A DNA stretch of 64,000 nt from Scleroderma bovista (GCA_037178675.1 JAYMGJ010000119.1:62001-126000), one strand, 5' to 3'; counted from the stretch's first letter, positions 45,301 through 57,348 are shown. The notes: generated from the sequence alone by a model not told the origin. Program-made: numbers and translations.

Positions 45301-46131
45301 GTGATTGTGACTACTTTACCTATTTACGAAGTGACGAGACCATACATGTCTGCAAATAGTTTGAGGAAGCCGTTCAAGGTACCGTTCAAGACACCTGTGA
45401 ACACTTCCGAGGTTGCCAAGGTCCGGCCTCAGCCTCTCAGCATGGGCAATGTCCGCACCAGTTCACCAGTCCAAAATGCGCCTGCAGATAGCGAACGCGC
45501 AGATGATGTGGAGGTTGTAGAAATCTCCGATGAGGATCATGACAACAAGCCTGTACTAGATGGCGAAATCAACGAGGTGTCAAGACACCCTACGCTTGAC
45601 TGTAAGCCATTGTTCTACTCCCTCTCAAATGTAACTAACAGTTGGGCCAGTTCAACTCCCGGGGGTCAACGTAGAACTCGAGGCCAGCTTCTCGCATAAG
45701 ATTCCGGTTCGGTCCATTATTTATCCTTTTTGTAGTCTCATCATCCCCGTAGCTGTCAGTGCGCATGAAGGCATTTGGTTCGCTTCGCAGAGCTCTGCAT
45801 GAAATACTGGATAACTGTAATAATAACCACTGGAGTTGTGCAATAAACCTACCAATAGACATGGCTGCGAGGTAAGCTACCTTGATTCTCAGATCATTCT
45901 CTTTCCAATTTGTCATACAGAGCATTAATACTTGCGAACGCCGCGAAAACCATCGAGTTCTCTGTTCAAACTATGTCTGCGACGCAAGCTGGATATGATG
46001 ATCGAATAAACCGAAGGCTATGTGTAATGCGGAAGTCGGGGTCCACTACAGATGAATGTGAGGATGAGGATGCGGTGGACACCATGCGAGCTGTGAAAGG
46101 TGCTCTTGGGGAGTGGAAAACCTGGAGATAG
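42315..46131 (+). CDS. RecQ-family DNA helicase
   Basis: ATP-dependent 3'-5' DNA helicase of the Bloom/Sgs1 type. Exon 1 (ATG 42315) holds a Cys pattern C-x2-C-x5-C-x6-C (CNRCGRIVHCGGTQFQC) and splices via a 55-nt intron (GTGAGT...GGAAG) to KFGHSEYKGKQKDIIEAAIS. Motif I is GADVFVVAPTGMGK; then SLCFQIPAIVSE, AKGIVAASLTSDTTKKEKIQ and VYKNGRLSRLVVDE. Motif II is VDE + AHCIS + EWGHDF, with AHCIS on a 15-nt microexon (43408-43422). Motif III is SVPVMALTATATNR. Then IVYCRRRGMCDEMSNFLRGK, CATIAFGMGIDKSDVR, YVIHYDLPKSFEG and YYQETGRAGRDGMPSRC. The RecQ Zn site is CRYFGEII...LCDKMCDVC. A Ser/Lys-rich tail ends KAFGSLRRALHEILDNCNNN ... ALILANAAKTIEFSVQTMSA and GALGEWKTWR. Over 15 short exons; the region at 44700-44820 is loosely set. 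No HRDC domain was recognised. Confidence 0.87.
43408..43422 (+). other. 15-nt microexon of the RecQ gene (DEAH motif)
   Basis: GCTCATTGCATCTCT encodes Ala-His-Cys-Ile-Ser between introns 43354-43407 (GTAGTA...TTATAG) and 43423-43469 (GTAAGC...AATTAG). Joined to VDE before and EWGHDF after, it rebuilds the helicase DEAH block exactly. Confidence 0.85.
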
Positions 46132-46433
46132 ACTCAGGAATGAGATCAAGGCTGCCATGCCACTCTGCGTAGTTTGTGACCATAATCAATGGCTCATGCA
46201 ACGTAAGTACGTTTCGTTGCCTGCGACTTGGACAACCTGCCTGTGAATGGCTCATGATGGTCAGCATCAAAGATGAGAGATGATTGTGCGTCGGCCGAGA
46301 TTTTTGAGGCACATGCATGATGCACCAAAGGATTCAATTACACATCGTGTCACTGGGTGGTGAATACATGGCAGGAAGATGGTCCTGATCTGATTACAAC
46401 TGGCCAATGACAGAACCTCCTTCACCTAGGCCC

Positions 46434-46692
46434 TCAGCATCTAGAAGTGGACCCATGAGGGGTGGATCCAGTAAGGGTAAGCCTCGAAATATCTTCATGG
46501 TAAGTGCGTATAAGGGCCATGTGTTCGGTTCTCATTTCTGAGAGAGAATCATCCGATAAGGAGTGAAATAAATTGAGATCTTCAGAGACCTCATCGAAAC
46601 GACTCTTGTTCTCTTCCTGAAAACTTTCCACAAGATCAATATGCCTCCTGAGCTCCTCAATCTTCCATGTTGTAGCAAGAATATTTTAGCGC
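46434..46692 (-). CDS. C-terminal exon of a hypothetical coiled-coil protein
   Basis: A continuous frame reads ILATTWKIEELRRHIDLVES, FQEENKSRFDEVSEDLNLFH, SLSDDSLSEMRTEHMALIRT and ends TPHGSTSRC with a stop at 46434. Heptad-like spacing and charge suggest a helix. Upstream exons were not found, so it could be a gene remnant. It is convergent with RecQ. Confidence 0.4.
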
Positions 46693-47374
46693 TGATATTC
46701 ACGGCTTCCCTGTAGGCATACAACCGATTTCACAGGAATATATCTCCGTGAATGAGCACTATCGCAATAAATTGAGGCTACTGTAGCCTTTTTTTTATGT
46801 TGTCATGATCGACGAGATGGCTTATTGAGTTGAGTACTCAGCTGCCCCAACATTGTAGCGATGGGAATAGGGTTGGAATCTATGGTCCGACAGCTGGCCA
46901 GCCCGGTAACCAGAGATAGACCTCAGTGGAGATGTTGACTCTGCGTGACGCTTATGTTTTCAATGGCGTCGCCGGCGAATGCCAAGTTGAAAGGTATTTC
47001 TGATCTGAAGGAGAGAAGATGGAACTCCGAGGTTCGAATGAATCTGAAGTCGCAGCAGATGCAGAAGTCGGGCTTGACAGCGGCGAGTAGTCGTATTGAA
47101 GTCGTGCGCGTCGAGAGACCTGAATTGACGGTGAAAATGGATGTAATAACGAAACGATGATGAACTGAAGAGCTCAGATCTCATGGTACCGAATCATTTT
47201 TCCACGGTAAGACCGGACTCATGCTGGCAAGACTTTGCTGTGGCTGGCAGGGCGCTTGAAGTTTGGTCGTTTCCACCCACACAACTTGACTGCGAATACC
47301 ATGCACATCGACTTTGAAGCCAATCTAGACAAGCTTATTTCTTGCTTGTTGTCAGCCCTTGCGGTGGTCAACCA
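46693..47374. other. Interval before the small membrane-protein gene
   Basis: It contains a plus-strand 65-codon Lys-rich frame (46963-47160) without recognised homology and a T run at 46790-46797. No firm gene. Confidence 0.35.
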
Positions 47375-47959
47375 ATGGAGTGCGTGTTTTCTGCCAATGT
47401 CACACCATACTACTCCGCTGATTGGTCTGCCATCTGGCTTGCAGCGACCGACCACCCGTACTTCGCTGCGGGTGGACTCCTCCTTCTCAGCCTTAACCCA
47501 GAGCTGTTGTTGACCCCTCTTCGAGCTGTGGGGAGGACGATCATTAGTACACTTGCCGTTCTCTGCATGCTCGCAGCACTACCCTTCCAATTACTTGCCG
47601 TATTTTTCTTGTGGCTTCTGGGCTTTAGAAATGGTGGGGTAGAGACAGGTACGAATGATAGCTTTTCTGGGAAGCGTTGACGTTCGGTGGCTAATTGAAT
47701 CACTATAGACTCGCTCGCTGCACACTACCAATCTCGCAACTACCACGGGTACATCCAGCCCAACTCTGTGTTTTCGCGGTTCCAGTCATACGGTGCAACT
47801 CGTCATGACCCAGTGATCCACTTCTACGACTTTGAAGAACGCGAGGAGGATCCCATTGCCACAGTTTTGAGCTGGTTGGCTAGTTTGACTGCTATGTTTA
47901 TCTTGGGGAGAGAATGGGGTCTTTGGGATATGCAAGTTGCAGCTAATAAACTCATGTGA
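47375..47959 (+). CDS. Small multi-pass membrane protein, unknown function
   Basis: ATG 47375 starts MECVFSANVTPYYSADWSAI. The first exon has two hydrophobic segments: PYFAAGGLLLLSLNPELLLT and TIISTLAVLCMLAALPFQLL followed by AVFFLWLLGF. An intron (GTACGA...CTATAG) joins ETD to SLAAHYQSRNYHGYIQPNSV and FSRFQSYGATRHDPVIHFYD. A last hydrophobic segment SWLASLTAMFILG is followed by a TGA at 47957-47959. Length is about 175 residues. The family is not identified. An alternative start at 47301 (MHIDFEANLDKL) would add a leader. Both exons read cleanly, which supports a real gene. Confidence 0.6.
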
Positions 47960-48618
47960 TATGTTTGCAGTGGAACTGAGCTGCACGTTATAATGTTTTC
48001 CAAGCGGCCTCGCAACAGTGTACATTATTCCCGCATTCTTCAATGCTCATGTCAATTAGGTTTACAGTGGACTCCGAACAACTTTGGTCTGACAACCCTG
48101 GTCTTTCGAATGGTAAGAAGTGCTTCCCGTGGCGTCTTCTGATGTGCGCCAAAGTTCTCAAGGCCTCATGGCTGAGCTCTGTCTTTACTTTGGAGATCAA
48201 GTGAGCCATCGCCTACGGACCACCAAACACTCAATCCCCACAACTGTCACGTTTTGACGTACCATCCCCCTGGCAAGCTCCTCGTCCACCCCATCTTCCA
48301 AAGTTGGGCACGGATCATATCAGTCCCATTTCGTTGGATGTCCACCGGTGCACCTCCAAGGCGCCCAAATTAGGCTTGGGTCCTCTTACGGAACCCGAGG
48401 TCAGGAAAGTGGGATTACAAACCCACAAGAAGCAGTCGCGCTTGTCCGCGTTGTGTTCGTATCCAACAGCTAAGCTGACAGCAATCTACGAAACAGTGGT
48501 AGAGTAATTAGCGTTCAAGGCCTCATTGATTTTTAGCCCCTAATAGTACTCAGTGGTTTATTGATCATGTGACACGCGCCACCCGCGAGCTTTGTATAAA
48601 CCCCAGACTGTCTAACGA
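47960..48618. other. Intergenic region
   Basis: No gene recognised between the membrane-protein stop and the DUF6532 remnant. Confidence 0.35.
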
Positions 48619-49719
48619 TAGCTTATTGCTCAAGCTTCAATTGACAGTCAGATATCTCAGATATCTCCTTCCCAGCCATTCATTCGTTCCCCGTTTCAGC
48701 GTGAATACGCATCTAACCAGATTGGAGCAGGCTTTAGTCATGGCACCGAGGTCGATTGTATCGACCCGGTTCCCTCTCGTAGAATCCGAGCGCCCTCTAC
48801 GCAACGACCTGTTCGCAGACCCAGGCGGGCGCGTTTGCCGCTCACCAAGCAGCCCCCCCCTTCCACAGTTGTCCGATCCCAAGTCATTCCGAAGTCCACG
48901 ATCAAATCGCTGCAGGAGGCAGCTAAGAACGCCCTCCGCACGTATTTTTTAATGGTGCAGCCCATACGAAGCAAAGGCGATCGCGCATACATCGATTAGT
49001 TGGCGATCGACCTCGCGGCGACGTACCTCCATGCAGACACCAGTAAGTTAAACGCCCTACTCGAGCATTCTTCCACTAATTATATCCACAGGAGATGGTT
49101 GGTTGAGGGATAATATGGTCAATTTTCGCAAAATGGGGTTGCGCACCCTCCACGAGATCACCGACAATTTCAAGACGGTCGCCCGCCCTTTGATCGAGCA
49201 TTCTTACGAAATATGGGTGCCGATTTGGGAGACCGGGGACCCCCACTTGATTCATAAGGTCGACGAGTTGCTCGTTGGCTGGACATTCACGGATGCGCCC
49301 ATGCTCGTAAGTAACCGATCAATCCTTCAGACAGATGCTGACATCCTTAACAGATCGAAAACCAACACATGGTCGGCGTATTCAACCATCGTGCGCTCAC
49401 AAGTATTATGAGCGACGTCGTATGGTCGCCCTCAGGCGAACTTGCCAGGGCGATCCCGTCCGGAACTCAAAATATCGATTCGCTCATTGCATTCACCACC
49501 ACGATCGCACGCTGGGCACTCGATGGCATCAAGGGAAGTTGTGAGCCCGATTTTTCAGCGGACGTCTATGGTGAATATTACGAAGACGCGATGGAACGCA
49601 TGAGGGTAATACGACAAGAGGGCGGCATACGCGCACAGTGTCTCGATAGGCTCACGCAGCTTATGCTTCGTCGAGGGGCAGAACTGTTAGCTCATTATTC
49701 TTGTCAAGCAGGTAGTTGA
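48619..49719 (+). pseudogene. DUF6532-family gene with in-frame stop
   Basis: DUF6532 is a lineage-expanded family of unknown function in Agaricomycetes. The plus strand reads STIKSLQEAAKNALRTYFLM and VQPIRSKGDRAYID, a TAG at 48997-48999, then LAIDLAATYLHADT in the same frame. After an intron (GTAAGT...CCACAG) come DGWLRDNMVNFRKMGLRTLH, EITDNFKTVARPLIEHSYEI and DELLVGWTFTDAPML. After another come IENQHMVGVFNHRALTSIMS, DVVWSPSGELARAIPSGTQN, DSLIAFTTTIARWALDG and a tail ending HYSCQAGS. The in-frame stretch back to the upstream TAG at 48616 has no ATG, so the start is missing or lies in an unseen exon. One nonsense codon and no start argue for a recent pseudogene; an assembly error cannot be excluded. 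Confidence 0.65.
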
Positions 49720-49946
49720 TAGCTACACGTAGATTAGTACAATCAGGTACATAGATAACAATGAATGACTGCCGACAAGGTATTTGCTTGTGTTTGTACC
49801 TGACTCTTGTTAGCGTACAACCAATCTATTGCTAGTTTCCTATTCTTGAGAAAGAGTGAGTGTCGAAAGACTCACCAGTACATGCTGACGGACTTGATGT
49901 CGGACCATTTACTCTGCTATGCATTTAGCTGCTCGATCTCACAGCC

Positions 49947-51323
49947 ATGGCAGCAATGGTGCCCCTGAGGGTAGGGGTCGTGCAGTTCGCACCCAAGGTC
50001 CGTACATGGTCAAAGCCTCAGCGCTGAACATCGTGATGGACGAGAGCTTTAAAGATTGGCAAGATCCAGGCTAACATTGCCAAGGCTCAGGAGTTGTGCA
50101 AAGGGTAAGCTAGGTTTTCATCGCATGCTTGCTTTTGTACCGGAAGATCCGTCGATTGCTTGAGAAGCATTTGCTCACCTTTTTTTCTGGTGTGATGGCG
50201 CCTTTAACAGGCTGACGCCCCGATCTGTGGATCTTTTGTGTTTCCCAGAGATGATATTCTCTGGTAAGTGTTGTGACTTTCTCGTTTCGATGTTAGGAAG
50301 TTTAATTAAGCTCCCCTGCTCGATTGTGGAACGATTGCTGATGCGTTGGTCTGAACCCGGTGGTTGATTGTCCTCAGGCTACATGTTCCCCGATGCCGCA
50401 TCCATCTACCCCTATCTGGAGTGTCCCAGGACCGGTCCCACTTCCATGTTTTGCGCCGAGCTCGCCCGACGCCTGGAATGCTACGTCACAGCTGGCTTCC
50501 CCGAACGTCTCGAGCGCAGTGATTTACAACCACTATCAACAACCAGTGCTACAAGTGACGGTTCGCAACACCCTACGGACACGCACTCTCAGTCACCACC
50601 TCCGGCTTTTGTCGGCGCCAACACCGCCATCCTATACGGCCCTACAGGGGAACTTCTCACCACCTATCGCAAAACGAACCTCTTCAGGACAGATGTTAGC
50701 TGGGCGACAGCGGGTGACGGATTCACTGTGATCGATCTCCCTCCTCCACTAGGGAAGACAACAATTGCAATATGCAATGATTTGAATGTGCAGGCCCATG
50801 CTGTATGGGATTCCATTGAGGACGGGCCGTATGAGCTTGCCGGACATTGTATGCGGGAGGGAACAAGATTGCTCGTAGTGCTGAATGCTTGGCTGAAAAG
50901 TGATACTGACGAGAATGAGGAGAGTGGGGACGAAGGGAAGGATGAAGAAGGCTCAGAAGTTGATATCGATGATGACTCGTGTCAACAACCAGATTGGACG
51001 GTGCTCCGTTATTGGGCAGCACGCCTTCGTCCAACGTGGGCACACGATAGTGAAACAGACAAGGTCGAACGGAGCAAGCACCGAACTGACTTGAGTGAAC
51101 CTAATGATTTGACGATCGTCTTGTGCAATCGTTTCGGTCACGAAGGAGGTGCGATCTCTGTTCCTTTCCCCCCTTCCGCATGTGCTAAGATACGTCAGGG
51201 ACGACATTTGCTGGATCGTCTGCAATGTTTTTGATGCGCAGAGGTTCAGGTAGACCTCAGCTACTAGATGCTATGGGTCAGAAGGAGGAAGGTATCAGGA
51301 TTTGGACGACGCCTATCAGATAA
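49947..51323 (+). CDS. NTA1: Protein N-terminal amidase (nitrilase superfamily)
   Basis: Deamidates N-terminal Asn and Gln to Asp and Glu, feeding the Arg/N-degron pathway. Exon 1 from ATG 49947: MAAMVPLRVGVVQFAPK, then IGKIQANIAKAQELCKG. The Glu motif is LTPRSVDLLCFPEMIFS followed by GYMFPDAASIYPYLECPRTG. The Lys motif is TYRKTNLFRTDVSWATAGDG. The nucleophile lies in TTIAICNDLNVQAHAVWD (Cys). An acidic insert follows (SDTDENEESGDEGKDEEGSE, about residue 215). The last junction is NRFGHEG, intron GTGCGA...GCTAAG, then DTSGTTFAGSSAMFLMRRGS and GRPQLLDAMGQKEEGIRIWT, ending TPIR with TAA at 51321-51323. Reading straight through the last intron would give a false earlier stop at 51234. The Glu-Lys-Cys triad is complete. 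Confidence 0.9.
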
Positions 51324-52440
51324 TGATACCACAACCCAAATTCTTTATGGCTAGAAATGCGACCTGCACTGGCATTCAATTGACCAGAGTCGCAGAAGGT
51401 TTTCTCGTCCCGCACCGTACCTATTCTCATCATGTGTCACACCAATGCTTGTTTGCAATACGTAGAGTGCTCATCAAAAGAGTTCCGACATCAATTCTCA
51501 ATAACAGTCTCAGTACAGATTCGAAAGGAATGTCAGCCCCACATACTACTCCAGCCAGCAATATCCTCGCAGCAGAGTCCCCACAGGGGCCAGAAAACCA
51601 CTCTTAATTTTACTTTTGCCCATTTCCAAAGCACGACCGAACCGGCCCACTCACGTAGAGTAGAGTCGCAGGCCACCAGTCTGCAGCCTACGAGAGAGAC
51701 TGCGTCCTCCTGGTACGCCCGGGCCGGCTTGCACATGGACTGCGGCAGCCTCCACCGGAACTGGGGCGATCCCGTTGGTTTCCTCATTGCGAAAGCAACA
51801 AGGCGGGATCGCATCCGGGGCGAACTGCGATGGGGGCTGAGACGCACCAGATGGACGTGTATAATGCGTTAGTGGAGTGTGACTGACACTCAATGTCATA
51901 AGGAGTTCGGTAGGATGGACGATCGTCCAACCCGTTTACTCTGGAAGATAAGCATGCCTGGAATCTTGGCTAACCACCAGTCCATCTTGGTGGCTCGGTA
52001 AGTCTAGGGGATGTGTATTCGCCTGAAGGCGAAGAGGAAGGTAAGCCCAAAGATGGGATGTCTATATAGAAGTAGATAAACAAGAGCCTCGACCTAAATC
52101 ATGCAAGGCAATGGCGTGCCGGCTGTAGGAATACGCGTTCGAGTCGACGATCACAGACGAATCGTGAGGGGATGGGGGTGAAGCCTTACACAAATTTAGG
52201 CTCAAACAACAAAGCCACCCCCGCGGACGCTTCCGTTCCTACTGAGGAATTTTGGGTCCCAAGTCATTCAGCCGTAGAGCCCCAAATATCCCCTTAGAAA
52301 GTGGTCGCAGGGCTCCACCGATGCGTTGTCGCCACCGCTTTTAATGTGGATAGTCTCCTGGACCCCATCATCGTCGATGTCCGCGTCCAGCGTGCCTGTT
52401 CTGAACGTCGACCATCCACCCATCCGTCTCTCTTATGCTA
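51324..52440. other. Convergent 3' intergenic region
   Basis: It lies between the NTA1 and TBRG1-like stop codons. Open frames at 51432-51872 show no domain. No repeat or RNA gene was recognised. Confidence 0.35.
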
Positions 52441-54596
52441 CTATGGACCATTCTCTGGGGACTCTCTACCACCGGCAGGCAGCGCTCGGCACACGGCTTG
52501 AAAAGCATCAGGAGCGGGCGCCCCCGACGACGACGACGAATGGTGTGACGGCGGGACCATAGTTCGGGACGGTGACAATGGCGAATGATGGCGTTGATAT
52601 TGTTGGTGATGATGTGGTTGATGTGGATGACGATGATGACTGTATGAAGCAGCATTGCCATTATTGCGAATATCATTACTCGAATGCGATACTCTCCCCC
52701 CTTCTTCCCCTCCACTCTTGTGGTTTGCATTGTTCAGCGTGCCGTCAGTGCCCAATCCTGGACCTAGAGCAGAGTCGGAGTGCTCCTCAGGTAGGGCTGG
52801 GATGACAGCCGCGTGTCTACCGCCTAAGGGTCTGCGTCACATCACGAAGAAATGAAAGAACAAGGACAAAAATGGAAGAAGGGAGAAAGGCAACGTAAGG
52901 GGCGCGCCAATCATAACGATGAATGAAAAAGATGGCTATCGTGAACCAGAATGAAAACACTTACCCTCCCTCTACAAAGTGCTGCCACACGTAATCTCTA
53001 AGTCGATCTGCACCAGGCAGCTCTTGAATAAGATGTTTGATCGTGTTCTGTCCGAGCCCGAAGAAGTCAGGTCCAGAGACGGAATTCGAGTGCTGCCTAT
53101 TCCTGATCGCATTGGCCTGCTTGACAATGTTGGACCACGCCCCGGTCGCCGTGCCGGCGATGATAGGACAGTTGGGAACATCTGACCCGACTATTTTGAA
53201 TTTGGGGCCGTCTCCGCCGTCGAGGATGGAGCATTGGTACACGGCCTCTGCGGTTGGGTCAACGGTGGAGTGATAGCGCCTATGAAATTGATTGGCGCTC
53301 AGAATATTGCACATCATCTGATATGAGAGTCGCCTACGTACCGGGTGACTTCATACCCCACGGGGAAGATGTACCGTTCCGTGTGAAAATGCTCGCGCAT
53401 ACAGACTTCGCCAAGATTGTGGACGGTCATGATGCCCACAGTCAAAGGTAGCAGAGGGCGTGCCTTATTGTCACGGGGAACAGTCGGGATGCTGAAGCTC
53501 TTCGAAGTGACTGTATGCGCCTTCAGTCGTTTAGGCTTGGCATGTCGCTGTATCTCGGAAGGTTGTACTGATGAAGCGGGAGAGTTTGGTGTCAGTGCAG
53601 TCGACTGTCCAGGTGCCGAGGGAGTATTGCTACTTGAACCAGATTGCAGATGGTGGTGACTAGCATTTCCATTTGCGCTGAAAGGGCCAGCGCTGTATGG
53701 CGCACCAGGGACCTCGTCGGGTAAGATAGGGGACAGCGGAGATGAAGCACGAGCACCGTCCGATTCATGAGAGGGTTTCACGGGTGGCTTCAATCGCAAT
53801 TTTTGCCCTTTATTCGACACGAGAAGCGGTGTTTCCCCTTCGCTTGTGCCCTGCTGTGATTGTGGCTGTGGGGCAGGGGCAGGGGCGAGATTGACGAGAG
53901 ACTGTCCACCCGGAACAGACTGATCTCGAGCTTTTGGAGGACCGCGAGACCGCTTAGTCTGTCGACGTGCATCGCCAAGGTCTTCTTCTGCAACTGTGTG
54001 GTCGCGGAATTCGTCGTCCGTGCGCTTGCGAGCGTGAGGCGCGAGATGACGGGATGAAAGCATGGGATCTGCGGAGTGGTCTTCTGCCTCATCTTCGACC
54101 ATGGCCTGGCGGAGATTACTGACGAAGATGGCACGGGCGCGAGAGGAGAGGAGGGAGCGGGGAAATGCACTGGAAGGCGGCCAAGGGGCACCGGATACAT
54201 TTGGCTCGGAGCGAGTTTCTAGTTCATATATTCTCTGCAGGATCATTCTGTACAGAAAGAAACGATAAGTTGCCAATCGTATCACGTCTCGAACCAGACG
54301 ACATACTCTCTGTCCTCACGCAGCTTTGCGTTTCGCTCGCTGGATAGTTTGAGTTCGTACTGCGCTTCCTTGAGTTTCTGTAGGGTGTCAGAGCAAGGAT
54401 ATCTTTCGTTGTATTTTTTGAAGTTTACCTCCTCGAGTTCAAAGTAGCGACGTTTGAGTTTTCTGTATTTTTCGTGGACGAAATCTTGATTCTCTTTTGG
54501 TGGCTGCTGTGCAGGGATGGACACCGGAGGAGGAGGAGGAGGACCCATGACGATGTCCCTGTTATTAGGAGTTGGTGCTGAGCGACTGGGAGACAT
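52441..54596 (-). CDS. FYRN/FYRC-domain protein, TBRG1-like
   Basis: Probable chromatin-associated protein. From ATG 54596: MSPSRSAPTPNNRDIVMGPP, a coiled coil VHEKYRKLKRRYFELEEVNF with KKYNERYPCSDTLQKLKEAQ and LSSERNAKLRED. A long Ser/Pro/Lys-rich linker contains basic patches. The FY-rich region is RPLLPLTVGIMTVHNLGEVC and HTERYIFPVGYEVTR (FYRN), intron, then RYHSTVDPTAEAVYQCSILD, GPKFKIVGSDVPNCPIIAGT and SGPDFFGLGQNTIKHLIQEL with PGADRLRDYVWQHFVEG (FYRC). A last exon after a 130-nt intron is His/Ser/Gly-rich and ends RESPENGP with TAG at 52441. The coiled coil followed by FYRN/FYRC matches animal TBRG1, which regulates p53/ARF signalling; a fungal role is not known. Confidence 0.85.
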
Positions 54597-55377
54597 TTGG
54601 AGATGCGGGAAGAAGGAAGACAAGGAGACAAGCGCGCAGGGCCAGCAACCAGACTCAAACACGGCTACACACTCATCGCAACCTCATCATTTCTCCTCAT
54701 GACCGTGGCACTCGCCACTTCCACATACACCCTCATACACCCTGTCTATCTCGGTCTGTGTCTGCATTCCATCCTCCTCCTTGCTGTAGAGTAGCCAAGC
54801 AATAACACTGTACACTGCCATATACCTGGCAGTTGACCGCCGCCACTGTCCAAGGCGTTGAGCACATTGATGGTATTTCCTTTTCAGGAAGTTCCTTTTG
54901 CTTGCCGCCAGCGTTGCACTTCAGTCTTCAGGCCAGGCGGACAAGCTCATCCTTGGAGACACAACTCATTCCCCGAGGGCACATTACACACTGATTCGAC
55001 ATCACCTCGTGCAGGACTAGACTCAGAAGCACCTCACCGACCGAACATGCACTACCGAGACATCTGGAACATCTTCCCACACCAGAAGCATCTACCTGGT
55101 TACCAGGCATGTTCAAGGGCTGATAAGAAACATCGTGTACAATAGGATATCTACTAATCTCTACTTTGCACTTGCGTGATGGTCGTAGGATGGGCTAGTT
55201 GTTGTATGAATGTCCCCGGGGTATCTTCAACCGGCAGTCTCCGCAGAAAGAGCTACCACCTGACCGACAGCTTACAAGCTCCAACGTGTCAAACGAGGCG
55301 TAGTGCTAAGCGCTTCGAACGCTTCGAAGAAAAAACGTCAGATCATGGGCACCCCAGGGGACAATCATTCTGAGCCC

Positions 55378-55545
55378 CGACGAACTTATCTCCACCCCAA
55401 GCTTGACTGGTCACAACCACCTGACCGACGCGGCTCTGCTGCAGTCAGTCTTCCAAGGGGTCTCCATGTCCCGACTTGAACTTATCCCCACCCCAAACTC
55501 GTCTAATCACAAGGACAGAGCGCTCCACCGCAGTGCTGTCAGTGC
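55378..55545. repeat. Diverged tandem repeat (about 90-bp unit)
   Basis: CCCGACGAACTTATCTCCAC ... CTGCTGCAGTCAG at about 55378-55450 and CCCGACTTGAACTTATCCCC ... GCAGTGCTGTCAG at about 55469-55542 share the CTTATC(T/C)CCACCCCAA core and the same order of following words. Confidence 0.45.
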
Positions 55546-56419
55546 TCGTCGTCATCCTATAGATCATATCATGTGCATTCGGTCACCCCACACAGCTGAC
55601 CAGGTCTCCGAGTAATTCGGAGGCACCTCCTCTCTGGCAGTCGCTGGCAGTCGGTGAACAAAAATTCTTTTTCGGACTTCGGACAGCAGCGACTTGGAAG
55701 CAGCGATCGATGTGACATCATTTGCGCCCACCCACCCACCGCTCACATCCACCCGTTCGCTGTAACAGAACACGATCAAATCATGTTACGTGCGGATATG
55801 AGTGCAGTTCCGATATGAAATTTTTTACTGGCGCCGATGATATGATCGTGACGATGATCTGTTGTGGGCGTATTCTGCGTAAAGATTCAACTCCGAGTGG
55901 GAAGGTTTGAACTCCTACCGTTAGAATAGCCTATTGACTATATGGATATCAATACGATCGATCTAATATTTTGGGGTGTAAAGCGCTCATTTTTTATATA
56001 AAATTGGTCGAGCTTAAAGATCCCAAGTAGGACTGTATAGGATACGGCGAGCGCACTTTTCCTACGGACGTCCAGAGCTACAATAACAGGGAGGGAAATA
56101 CTGCGCAGTCTGCTCTCTCATCCGCTGTGTCCTGCTGAACTCGGCAGTGGTGGTGCATGGTGTTTCATTGTTCATCGAACCGTCGGAGGTGAAGCTTTTC
56201 TGCTCGACACAGACACCATGAGGAGAGACACAAAGAACGTAGCACGAAGCCACGTCCCAGCATATCTTGCCCAGTTTTCACCTGAGCTCGGCACCTATGT
56301 TTCACAATGGCTGCAAATGACATCAGAAGTGAATGCACTGAGGTGGAGCTGTTGCAGACGCCATGAAAAGAGATGCAAAGGAAGATAGTAGATTGCCAGC
56401 ACCTAGGTCACAACAGCTG

Positions 56420-56860
56420 GGGACGACATCACTTTTCAGACCGCACTGAAGCGACGACAACGCGTAGAGAAGACGACGAAGATGATCACATGCAGGAGGA
56501 ACCAACCTGTCGCAGGCTAAATCATGCAGTTAGCGTACAGCTGCAATGAAGCGTCAGGCCGTAGATGAGCATCTCCGCCACTTGGCATAGTAGAAATGTA
56601 GGCGTCGTGCTTTCAGTAGTGCCTCTTATCAGCAGGCATAAATTACGTGCCATCATCGAGACCGATGATGCCCATAAAGTTGCACACAAACGTGAGATGA
56701 GACGGCGAAGAGAACGACTGTCGATGACATCACCTACCAAGGAAGGAACGCACAGAGACGCAATCGTCTACGTCACCACGACTGATGATGACGACGAAGT
56801 GACCGCACTAAGAGGATGACAAAGATGGTACCGTGCAGCAGGAACACGCTTTCCGTCGGC
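56420..56860. repeat. Pair of degenerate direct repeats
   Basis: Two segments about 330 bp apart share GACGACGAAG, GACCGCACT(A/G)A and a final G(A/G)TG(C)AGCAGGA or CATGCAGGAGGA core (about 56425-56500 and 56765-56850). They are diverged, with no terminal structure seen. Confidence 0.35.
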
Positions 56861-57348
56861 ACTATCATGATAATAGTAGTAGATATGCGGCCCCCCTGTC
56901 CTTTACATTCGCCGGAATAATGGCATCGACTTGGCACATATATTTCCCCCGTTCCTTTGTCCGATCCGTACTATGGCGGGTCAAAGCATGCCAAAGACAT
57001 TTGCAAGCCATTCGGGCGCAGTCACCATGGTAAGTTGGCAAGGCGGGGGACTTGTAGGCGCTCTTCAAACGTGTCAACGTCCAATAAGATTGACAACGTC
57101 ACATCATGAACGAACAGCAAATTCAGATTTCGATTTCTCGAAGATCCGAAAGATATGGAGAGTTACATGTGTGAGCTGAAATACATTAAACTATAAACAC
57201 GAAGGTTGAAAGCACACCGTGATACGTGTTACACAGGGAAGCACAGAAAAGACTCGTCTGTAGAGTAAGTTTAGCACCGAATGCTCTGGGACGACGCAGG
57301 GATGGGCAACATACCTTCATCAACAACGAAGCTATAAGAGAACTTATT

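Larger units (their letters stand above)
54597..57348. other. 2.7-kb gene-poor region with degenerate repeats
   Basis: No conserved gene was found on either strand. It holds the upstream region of the TBRG1-like gene, two diverged direct repeats near 55380 and 55470, an AT-rich stretch at 55920-56010, and a second pair of diverged repeats near 56430 and 56770. Confidence 0.4.

Noticed and set aside
50368..51234. NTA1 ending at the TGA at 51234
   Set aside because: A 47-nt intron (GTGCGA...GCTAAG) restores TFAGSSAMF and the conserved C-terminal GRPQLLDAMGQKEEGIRIWT.
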